DNA of 21,960 bases from the NCBI GenBank assembly GCA_017509065.1, contig JAFWQM010000081.1, forward strand, positions 1 to 21,960, in the 5' to 3' direction. The stretch comes from Clostridia bacterium (GTDB taxonomy: Bacteria > Bacillota_A > Clostridia > Christensenellales > Aristaeellaceae). A program made the position numbers and the translations under genes. Of this stretch, positions 8,212 through 13,933 are shown one piece after another (the first letter of the stretch is position 1; each line of letters starts with the position of its first letter). The notes below the pieces were generated by a model. It saw only the letters and a program-made list of their open reading frames with translations, was not told where the DNA came from and did not search any database.

Positions 8212-8430
8212 CTAATTTTTCCAGTTTCTTTCTTCTTTCATGAGGAATCTGTCTTTGCTGATTGCTGTCTGGTTTCCAAATTGTATGGGTGATGCTGTCA
8301 GACTTTCCCTTGAAATATTCGACGGGGTCAGGCAATATCCTTCTTCATCTGCCGTTTCTCTTTCGATGCTTCTCAGCACAACCAATAAGCAAGTGCCATC
8401 CCGATCGGAGCGAATAACCCGCAAAAACAA
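8212..8430 (-). pseudogene. Possible remnant of a PAS-domain protein
   Basis: The 300-bp gap between the diguanylate cyclase and the DtxR gene holds a 72-codon minus-strand frame. Its start, FLRVIRSDRDGTCLLVVLRS, resembles the last strands of a PAS domain. The tail does not. Another frame over the end reads ERRKKLEKLAALSR, like a coiled linker, just before the cyclase start. A stop lies immediately upstream of the frame, and no ribosome binding site is visible. It may be a decayed front part of the sensor now represented by the cyclase gene, or a chance frame. Confidence 0.2.
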
Positions 8431-8433
8431 AGC

Positions 8434-8462
8434 TTGTCAAAATTTGTGAGCAGTGTTATAAT
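8434..8462 (+). promoter_or_regulatory. Near-consensus promoter of the DtxR-family gene
   Basis: TTGTCA (8434-8439) and a perfect TATAAT (8457-8462) are 17 bp apart, with TGT before the -10 making it extended. The start point is near 8469, leaving about 87 nt of leader before the preferred ATG at 8556. No clear operator palindrome is seen around it. Confidence 0.8.
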
Positions 8463-8555
8463 CAAAATGAACATCCCTTATAGAAATATATGAAAACCAT
8501 CATGAATGGAAGCGCCCTCGCGTTCCGAAACAGCGGGGAGGGAAAGGATGCGGTT

Positions 8556-8927
8556 ATGAATATTCATAAGTCAGCGGAAGACTACCTGGAAATGATATTG
8601 ATGCTGCGGGAAAAAAAGGGATACGCGCGATCGGTCGATATCTCGCTGTCCCTGGGCGTCACAAAGCCCTCCGTCAGCTTTGCCATGAAAAAGCTGCGGG
8701 AGAACGGCTATATTCTGGTTGACGAACGGAATGAAATCACCCTGACTGAAAAGGGCCTGGAAATCGCCCGGCGGATTTATGACCGGCATAAAGCCCTGAC
8801 CACGTTCCTGATCCAGCTTGGCGTGGACGAAGCCGTCGCCAAGGAGGACGCCTGCAAGATCGAACATGACATTTCCGATGAAACCTATCAGGCGATTCTC
8901 AGAGAGATCGGCGAAATACCCTACTGA
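8556..8927 (+). CDS. DtxR/MntR-family metal-dependent transcriptional regulator
   Basis: A 123-residue regulator with the winged-helix domain of the DtxR/MntR family (NIHKSAEDYLEMILML, then recognition helix region SLGVTKPSVSFAMKKLRENG) and a dimerisation/metal-binding helix (IYDRHKALTTFL, EDACKIEHDISDET). The conserved His of RHKAL and the Glu-His of KIEHD match the metal-ligand positions of MntR/IdeR. The SH3-like third domain is absent, as in MntR-type short members. The target could be manganese or iron homeostasis; no transporter gene adjoins it. The start at 8556 follows AAAGG at an appropriate distance. An in-frame ATG at 8490 would add 22 residues but lacks a ribosome binding site and family similarity. 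It ends at a shared terminator. Confidence 0.88.
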   Translation: MNIHKSAEDYLEMILMLREKKGYARSVDISLSLGVTKPSVSFAMKKLRENGYILVDERNEITLTEKGLEIARRIYDRHKALTTFLIQLGVDEAVAKEDACKIEHDISDETYQAILREIGEIPY

Positions 8928-8934
8928 CGTACCG

Positions 8935-8984
8935 AAAAAGCCTTCGCTCCGTTGCTTTTGTTCAAACAGAGCGAAGGCCTTTTT
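8935..8984. terminator. Bidirectional intrinsic terminator between convergent genes
   Basis: GCCTTCGCTC (8940-8949) pairs with GAGCGAAGGC (8969-8978) over a 19-nt loop, and AAAAA (8935-8939) faces TTTTT (8980-8984). It ends the DtxR gene on the plus strand and the glycosyltransferase gene on the minus strand; the glycosyltransferase stop touches its right arm. Confidence 0.88.
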
Positions 8985-10015
8985 CAGCCAAACTTCATGA
9001 TTTTGTGTCCGAGCCGATATGCCCCGATCAGGACGCTTTTTCCAAGGCCGGTCTGCCAGTGCGCCATGCCGCCCACCGGATTGCGCAGAATGGCTCTGTA
9101 AAAGCCCTCGTCCCACGCCCGGATCGTCTGCCACATCTCTTTGTTCATCTTCCGGCTTTCTTCCGTATCCGCAATGTGGTGCAGCGCGCACAGCGACCAA
9201 ATCTGCCCTGAAACGTTGTTCACCATGTATTGGCGCAAGCGTTTGGGCAAGCTGTCCAGATCGGCTTTGTTCCAGGAGGTCGCCATCTTCGTGATCATAT
9301 CGGTCAGCTGATCAAGACGTCTGATCAGGTTTTTTTCGTTTACAGACTGGTCATCCCGCCCCACGTTGTAAGCGTAAACGGGTTTATGCAGATACAGCAG
9401 TTTTTTGACCCACGGAAGCGGCTGATACACGTACAGGTTATCTTCATAAAAAGTATGCTCGGGCAGCGTGTATCCATGTTCCCGCAGCAGCTCCACCCGG
9501 TAGACCAAACTGTGGATCATGAATTGATTGGATAAGCTGAACCGCCCGCATTCCGCCCAGGTAAACAGCCTGTTCTGCGGGAACGGTTTGGTATAGTTGA
9601 TGCTGAAAACAGCCTGCTCCTCGCCGTGGTCGTAAACGTAATCATGCACCACGAGGTCCGCCCGGTCTTCCGGCGCTGCGTGCGCGCGCAGCAGATCCAG
9701 CAGCGCTTTTAATCCCTCAGGGTCCAGCCGGTCGTCGGAATCCACCACTTTGAAATAGATGCCTTTTGCGGTTTCGATCCCCCGGTTCAGCCCGGAGCCG
9801 TGACCGCCGTTTGGCTGGTGGATCACCCGGATGATGGAGGGGTGCTCCTTTTTAAGACGGTCGGCGATGATCCCGGTGTCATCCGCGGACCCATCGTCCA
9901 CCAACAGCACATCCATCTCCTCCCCACCGGCGAGCAGGCTGCTGACGGCCTTTTCCATATAAGCGGCGGAATTGTAACAGGGCACGACGACGGTGAGCAG
10001 CTTTGCACTTTGCAT
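8984..10015 (-). CDS. Family 2 glycosyltransferase
   Basis: A 343-residue GT-A fold transferase that would move a sugar from a nucleotide donor to an unknown acceptor at the inner face of the membrane. The N-terminal half has the GT2 pattern TVVVPCYNSAAYMEKAVSSL, VLLVDDGSADDT (DDG 40-42), the substrate-loop stretch NGGHGSGLNRGIETAKG, and the metal-binding VVDSDDRL (D92-S-D94-D95). EDNLYVYQ near the middle fits the catalytic base region. No clear membrane helix follows, unlike polysaccharide synthases. The acceptor may be a teichoic acid, capsule or glycolipid. Only a weak AGAGG 13 nt upstream supports the ATG at 10015, but the N-terminus matches the family. It follows the degV-like gene by 32 bp and is probably in the same transcript. 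Confidence 0.88.
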   Translation of the reverse strand: MQSAKLLTVVVPCYNSAAYMEKAVSSLLAGGEEMDVLLVDDGSADDTGIIADRLKKEHPSIIRVIHQPNGGHGSGLNRGIETAKGIYFKVVDSDDRLDPEGLKALLDLLRAHAAPEDRADLVVHDYVYDHGEEQAVFSINYTKPFPQNRLFTWAECGRFSLSNQFMIHSLVYRVELLREHGYTLPEHTFYEDNLYVYQPLPWVKKLLYLHKPVYAYNVGRDDQSVNEKNLIRRLDQLTDMITKMATSWNKADLDSLPKRLRQYMVNNVSGQIWSLCALHHIADTEESRKMNKEMWQTIRAWDEGFYRAILRNPVGGMAHWQTGLGKSVLIGAYRLGHKIMKFG

Positions 10016-10047
10016 GGAAGATTAACAACCTCTTTTTTTCTATACTG

Positions 10048-10926
10048 TTACTTCACCGCCGCGGGCGCAAAGAAGAACAGCGCCACCGCGCCGGGGCCTA
10101 CATGGGAGCCGGTGCCGGGTTCGTAGCAGCGAATGAGCACATCTTTTAAATTGCGTTTCTTTTTCAGCTGATCAGCCAGATACAGCGCGTCCTTTTCGCA
10201 GTCGCCGTGCGCAATCGCCACGATGTCCTGCGCACCCTGGGCCGCGTGCTTGTCGTACAGGTCGGCCAGCGCCTGTAAGGACTTCCTGCGCCCGATCACC
10301 TTGCCGCAGCTGACGATCTTGCCCTCGGGGCTGCCCGTGAGCAGCGGCTTGATGTTCGCGATGGAGCCGATGCGGGCGGTGAGGCTGGAAATGCGCCCGC
10401 CCTTGCTCAGGAACATCAGGTCGTCTACTGTGAAAAACTGGCACATCCGGCGTTTATTGATTTCCACCCATTCAAAAACAGAGTCCATGCTCTCCTTCGC
10501 GGCGCGCATCATGGATGCTTTCAGCGCGAAAACGCCTTCGCCGAAGGAGGCGGCCAGGGTGTCCGCCACGCGTATCACCCGTCCGGGATACTTCTTCATC
10601 AGTTCACCCGCCGCCTGAACCGCCGCGCTGCAGGTGCCGCTGATGCCGCTGGACATGGCGATATACAGGATATCCTTGCCCGCTTTCAGCGTGGGTTCGA
10701 AAGCATGGATGAACTGGGAACAGTTGACCATAGAGGTTTTAATCGGGCCGGTTTGACGCAGTTTCTCATAAAAGCCGTGGCCGTCAAAAGGTTTTGTATC
10801 GTCATAGGCAGGCATTTCCCCTTCTTCTGTCAGGCAGGTCAGGGGAATCACCTCGATGTTCGCTTCGCGCGCCAGGTCCGGGGTCAGATTGGCGGAAGAA
10901 TCCGTCATGATCGCAAAGTCTTCCAT
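10048..10926 (-). CDS. DegV family fatty-acid-binding protein
   Basis: A 292-residue DegV/FakB-type protein. The family binds a fatty acid and, as FakB, presents it to FakA kinase for acyl-phosphate formation; the cognate kinase is not in this window. Signatures are IMTDSSANLTPDLAREANIEVIPL at the N-terminus, TGPIKTSMVN, YIAMSSGISGTCSAA, FLSKGGRISSLTA, NIKPLL, and GTGSHVGPGAVALFFF at the C-terminus. All are at the expected spacing. A longer frame starts at 10962, but that ATG lies upstream of the predicted transcription start and has no ribosome binding site. The ATG at 10926 gives the canonical family N-terminus, though its GAGGAA is very close and AAGG further up may serve instead. It is the first gene of the pair with the glycosyltransferase. 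Confidence 0.92.
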   Translation of the reverse strand: MEDFAIMTDSSANLTPDLAREANIEVIPLTCLTEEGEMPAYDDTKPFDGHGFYEKLRQTGPIKTSMVNCSQFIHAFEPTLKAGKDILYIAMSSGISGTCSAAVQAAGELMKKYPGRVIRVADTLAASFGEGVFALKASMMRAAKESMDSVFEWVEINKRRMCQFFTVDDLMFLSKGGRISSLTARIGSIANIKPLLTGSPEGKIVSCGKVIGRRKSLQALADLYDKHAAQGAQDIVAIAHGDCEKDALYLADQLKKKRNLKDVLIRCYEPGTGSHVGPGAVALFFFAPAAVK

Positions 10927-10963
10927 TTCCTCAATACCTTCTTTCGATCTGGCATCAAGCATT

Positions 10964-10992
10964 ATGTTAAATCATTTATCTGATAAAGTCAA
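10964..10992 (-). promoter_or_regulatory. SigA-type promoter of the degV-like gene
   Basis: On the minus strand TTGACT (10992-10987) and TAACAT (10969-10964) are 17 bp apart, placing the start near 10957. This excludes the upstream ATG at 10962 as the translation start. Next on the left-to-right map is the hairpin-rich element beginning at 11046. Confidence 0.7.
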
Positions 10993-11045
10993 GCATCACG
11001 CCGTACTTTACGCGATCGAAGAACGCATTGCTCGGTTACTATTCT

Positions 11046-11575
11046 GGTATCGATAATCTAACAAAAGGAACGCTGGGCGTTACGCGCGCCCAGACCTGCG
11101 CCAAAGGACTTCGTCCTCTGGACTCCAATAGGCAAATTTACTTGGATGGGTAAAGAGAACTACTTTCGCCAGTCGATATGGGGTTACGGAAGTAAGTGGC
11201 TTCTGGCCCAAGAAAGCCGGGAAAATCCCCAAGGGAAAGCTCGCTTTCCCTTGGGGATTGTTTCCAGGCTTTCCCCGGACGCGAAGCGTCCGGGATGGCG
11301 GCTTTCTCCCGCAGGCTCAATCGTCGCAAGTCCGCACAGCGGACATTGCTCGTTTCGCCTGAACTCACCGTCGATGAGATCAGCCGAAACAAGCAATCTC
11401 CGCATGAATAGCGCCGAGCAACGCGAGGCTGAGGGCGAGCAATCCTTGGATTGCCGCCCGAAACCCGCGCTTCCCGAAGGGAATAGCGCGGGGCGTAAGC
11501 GGAGTTGCGCCGTTTGAGGCTGCGGAACTGGGGAGAACAGCCCCAGCGTAACCCCCTGTAACTGTCCTCGATACC
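11046..11575. mobile_element. Putative MITE-like element, about 530 bp, hairpin-dense and non-coding
   Basis: The stretch starts with GGTATCGA (11046-11053) and ends with its exact reverse complement TCGATACC (11568-11575). A second matched block, ACGCTGGG (11070-11077) and CCCAGCGT (11542-11549), lies 24 and 26 bp in from the ends, so the terminal repeats are imperfect over about 34 bp. TTCT directly abuts both ends (11042-11045 and 11576-11579), a possible target duplication. Inside are stem-loops at 11073-11093, 11101-11121, 11212-11273, 11274-11294, 11345-11397, 11433-11459, 11464-11492 and 11528-11546. No credible protein is encoded. It separates the divergent degV and DUF1836 promoters. 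It could instead be a structured RNA or a composite of several intergenic repeats. Confidence 0.55.
11212..11273. repeat. Long inverted repeat (62-nt hairpin)
   Basis: The core AATCCCCAAGGGAAAG (11224-11239) pairs perfectly with CTTTCCCTTGGGGATT (11244-11259). The pairing continues outward through GAAAGCC (11212-11218) and GGCTTTC (11267-11273) with one mismatch and a 2-nt bulge, so about 27 base pairs form. It is the longest hairpin of the window and the centrepiece of the putative element around it. A second hairpin, CCCGGACGC/GCGTCCGGG with a GAA loop, follows immediately at 11274-11294. Confidence 0.85.
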
Positions 11576-11591
11576 TTCTTGATAACGTCGG

Positions 11592-11620
11592 TTGTGCGTT
11601 AGGGAAAGATATGCTATAAT
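11592..11620 (+). promoter_or_regulatory. Promoter of the DUF1836 gene, extended -10
   Basis: A perfect TATAAT (11615-11620) is preceded by TGC, making an extended -10. The -35, TTGTGC (11592-11597), is 17 bp away and weak. The start point is near 11627, just before the AAGGAGG ribosome binding site at 11633-11639. The promoter lies 16 bp beyond the right end of the hairpin-rich element. Confidence 0.7.
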
Positions 11621-11648
11621 GTGCCTGTTCCGAAGGAGGCGCAGTTTT

Positions 11649-12224
11649 ATGGTGGATAAGGAGACATTGCGGCAAAAAATGCTGCTGTGGGAAGAGCTGC
11701 TTTCAAAGTATTCCCTGCCCGCGTGGGAAGCTTTCCCGATGCTGCCGCTGTATATGGATCAGGTTGTTTTCCTGCTGAACCAATATCTGACCATGCTGCC
11801 GGAGCAGGCGGAAGAAAAGCAGGTCACGCCTGCTATGATCAATAATTATGTGAAGCTGAAAATCATTCCGCCGCCGATCAAGAAACGGTACGGACGGGTG
11901 CATCTGGCGTATCTCGTGATCGTGTGCGTCTGCAAGCAGACCCTGAACACGAGCGAAATCAAAAAGCTCATTCCTCTGTCGCTGTCCGAGGATGAAGCGC
12001 GAGTGATCTATGAGCGCTTTGTTTCCGCGTTCACTGAGATGCAGCAGTATTTCCGCCAGGAGGTTCGCAAAGCGGTGAAGCCGATATTCTCCGAAAAGGA
12101 CGAACCGGTAAGCCATTTGCTGTTCCGTACAGCTGCCGCTGCCAACCTGACGAAACTGCTCACGGAAGAAATACTCCGCCTGGACGGAGAAAAAGGTGTG
12201 CTTTCCGAAAGCACGCGGTCATGA
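11649..12224 (+). CDS. DUF1836 domain protein
   Basis: A 191-residue cytoplasmic protein with the DUF1836 signature VTPAMINNYVKLKIIPPPIKKRYGRVHLAYLVIVCVCKQ (about residues 60-97; Pro/Lys/Tyr core intact). The region resembles the MerR-type helix-turn-helix with its 'NNYVK...GRRxY/H' pattern, so a DNA-binding role is likely, but no function is established for the family. The N-terminal half has MLLWEELLSKYSLPAWEAFPMLPLYMDQVV, also usual for the family. The start at 11649 has AAGGAGG 9 nt upstream; a longer frame from TTG 11592 would begin inside the promoter. The phosphoesterase gene follows by 104 bp and may be co-transcribed. Confidence 0.85.
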   Translation: MVDKETLRQKMLLWEELLSKYSLPAWEAFPMLPLYMDQVVFLLNQYLTMLPEQAEEKQVTPAMINNYVKLKIIPPPIKKRYGRVHLAYLVIVCVCKQTLNTSEIKKLIPLSLSEDEARVIYERFVSAFTEMQQYFRQEVRKAVKPIFSEKDEPVSHLLFRTAAAANLTKLLTEEILRLDGEKGVLSESTRS

Positions 12225-12240
12225 ACCGTGATGTGCATTC

Positions 12241-12272
12241 GCGCTGAAAAGCGCCGCGTGGAAAAAACGCGG
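12241..12272. other. Two small adjacent hairpins in the gap before the phosphoesterase gene
   Basis: GCGCT/AGCGC (12241-12245 with 12250-12254) closes a GAAA tetraloop, and CCGCGT/ACGCGG (12254-12259 with 12267-12272) closes a 7-nt loop. No T run follows, so this is not a standard terminator. It could attenuate or stabilise the transcript between the DUF1836 and phosphoesterase genes. Confidence 0.3.
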
Positions 12273-12328
12273 AATGTTTGTCTTCCGCGAAATAAAGAAA
12301 GTATTCTGGTTTCCGGAGGAATATTGTC

Positions 12329-13129
12329 TTGGTTGAAACTTTTTACAGGATCAACGGCGCTCCGTCTGTTGCCTTGATCGGTGATTTTCATAACGGCGAC
12401 CCCGCTCCGATCATTGCTTCGCTGACCCGCCGCCGGCCGTCGCTGATATGCATTCCCGGTGATCTGGTTTATTGGTATATCCCGGAAACGGAGCTGTTTA
12501 CGGAATCGCAGCAAAATGTGCTGCCTCTCTTGTCTGCCTGCGTTTCGCTCGCGCCGACTTTTTTATCTCCCGGCAATCACGAATCCATCCTCTATGACGA
12601 GGATTGGGCGTTGATTCGATCCACAGGTGTAACGGTGCTGGATAATGCCTGGACGCGGATCACTGTGGACGGGAAAGAGATCGCTGTCGGCGGTCTGACT
12701 TCCCATAGGGTGATCAATCGCCGTGCGTTTCGAGCCTTTCAGCGCTCTTCGGGCCTTCAGGATAACGCGAAGGAGCATTGGACGCGGATCAGAAAGCCGG
12801 ATCTGAGCTGGATCGAACCGGTGCCGGAGGGCTTTTCCATTCTCCTTTCGCATCATCCGGAGTATTTTCCTTCCCTGCCATTCATTAATCTGGTGCTCAG
12901 CTGCCACGCGCACGGCGGACAGTGGCGGTTTTTCAGGCGCGGTCTTTATGCCCCCGGTCAGGGCTGGTTTCCGAAGTATACGAAAGGGGTATATGAAGAA
13001 CGGCTGGTCGTCAGCGCGGGGCTGAAAAACACAGCCAGTACACCAAGATTATTCAATCCAACCGAGATCGTTTATATCAATACGAATTGCGAATGTCAGT
13101 CCGGGAAATCAGAATCGTCTCCTGAATAG
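12329..13129 (+). CDS. Metallophosphoesterase (calcineurin-like)
   Basis: A 266-residue protein of the calcineurin-like phosphoesterase superfamily, related to YaeI/YkuE-type enzymes. Metal-binding motifs occur in order: GDFH (D19, H21), PGDLVY (D45), PGNHES (N83, H84), LSHHPE (H175) and SCHAHGGQ (H193, H195). The complete set implies an active dinuclear metal hydrolase; the substrate is unknown. YaeI/YkuE relatives are usually membrane-targeted, but no signal peptide or membrane helix is seen here. The start is TTG at 12329, with GGAGGA (12315-12320) 8 nt upstream. The last 18 codons overlap the convergent hydrolase gene on the other strand by 53 bp, and the residues after EIVYIN are probably extra to the fold. 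Confidence 0.87.
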   Translation: MVETFYRINGAPSVALIGDFHNGDPAPIIASLTRRRPSLICIPGDLVYWYIPETELFTESQQNVLPLLSACVSLAPTFLSPGNHESILYDEDWALIRSTGVTVLDNAWTRITVDGKEIAVGGLTSHRVINRRAFRAFQRSSGLQDNAKEHWTRIRKPDLSWIEPVPEGFSILLSHHPEYFPSLPFINLVLSCHAHGGQWRFFRRGLYAPGQGWFPKYTKGVYEERLVVSAGLKNTASTPRLFNPTEIVYINTNCECQSGKSESSPE

Positions 13130-13910
13130 CCGGTACATGACACCTGATCCCCGGATATTTCGCGCCGAGGTAGTCCGCAAAAGCGGCAGGGTCACCGGGA
13201 TTATCGGCAAACATGTCCCAATGGCCGGGAATCACCAGATCGGGACGCAGTTCGCCCGTAAGGTCGGCGGCCTCCTGGAAAGTCATATTGCCGATACAGT
13301 TCCGCCGGTATCGCTCGCCATCGCGGCCGTTGATGGGCAGCAGCGCGGCGTCAATAGGCCCCATAGCCTGCAGCTTAGCCAGCATTCCTTCATAGCGCAG
13401 CGTGTCGCCCGCGTGATACAGGCGCACGCCGTTGCCTTCGATAATATATTGCAAACACGGATACAGCCCGGTGATCGGATCGGGGCTCAGAAATTCATGC
13501 GCCGCGGCGATGGCGCGGACTGTCACGCCGCCGATTTGGCATGTCCTGCTTTCCCCCATGCCCCGCTGACGGTCCGGTTCAATGCCATCCGCTGTGACTG
13601 CTTCGGCATGGAGCGCGGGAAAAACGAACAGCGCCTCGGGGCATGTCCCGGCCCAGGTTTTCCATGCTTCGTGGTCGATGTGATCGAGGTGGTCATGGGT
13701 GCCAAGGAACGCGTCAATCCCCCGCACCTGTTCGGCAGGCACGGGCGGGGGAATCTGACGCTTTTCGGTGTCGCTGGCAAAGTAGTCGATGCTCAGCACC
13801 GTCTCCCCCATCTTCACCCACAGGCCCATCTGCCCCATCCACCACAGGGCGGCCGTGCCATACGGTGTCTTTGTCAGCCGTACGGAGCGCAAAAAGGATT
13901 CAGCATTCAT
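13077..13910 (-). CDS. Metallo-beta-lactamase-fold hydrolase (UlaG-like)
   Basis: A 277-residue MBL-fold protein resembling the UlaG (L-ascorbate-6-phosphate lactonase) group. The zinc/manganese motif GTHDHLDHID gives H72, H74, D76 and H77. IAAAHE, LYHAGDTLRYEG and VIPGHWDMF supply the remaining ligands. UlaG is about 350 residues, so the substrate should not be assumed to be ascorbate 6-phosphate; no other ula gene is nearby. The ATG at 13910 has AGGAGG (13920-13925) 9 nt upstream, and the longer frame to 13928 lacks support. The gene begins 23 bp after the GH13 gene stop on the same strand and is probably expressed from its promoter. Its 3' end overlaps the phosphoesterase gene. Confidence 0.87.
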   Translation of the reverse strand: MNAESFLRSVRLTKTPYGTAALWWMGQMGLWVKMGETVLSIDYFASDTEKRQIPPPVPAEQVRGIDAFLGTHDHLDHIDHEAWKTWAGTCPEALFVFPALHAEAVTADGIEPDRQRGMGESRTCQIGGVTVRAIAAAHEFLSPDPITGLYPCLQYIIEGNGVRLYHAGDTLRYEGMLAKLQAMGPIDAALLPINGRDGERYRRNCIGNMTFQEAADLTGELRPDLVIPGHWDMFADNPGDPAAFADYLGAKYPGIRCHVPAIQETILISRTDIRNSY

Positions 13911-13933
13911 CACTGGCAGCCTCCTCACTCATT

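Noticed and set aside
10927..10962. Longer DegV start at 10962
   Set aside because: The ATG lies upstream of the predicted transcription start near 10957 and lacks a ribosome binding site.
10963..11591. CRISPR array or riboswitch in the degV-DUF1836 gap
   Set aside because: The hairpins differ from one another and are not regularly spaced direct repeats; no known riboswitch core could be recognised, and the terminal inverted repeats fit an inserted element better.
11184..11675. 163-codon minus-strand frame and other short frames within the hairpin-rich element
   Set aside because: They read through perfect inverted repeats, have no ribosome binding site and no domain; most likely non-coding.
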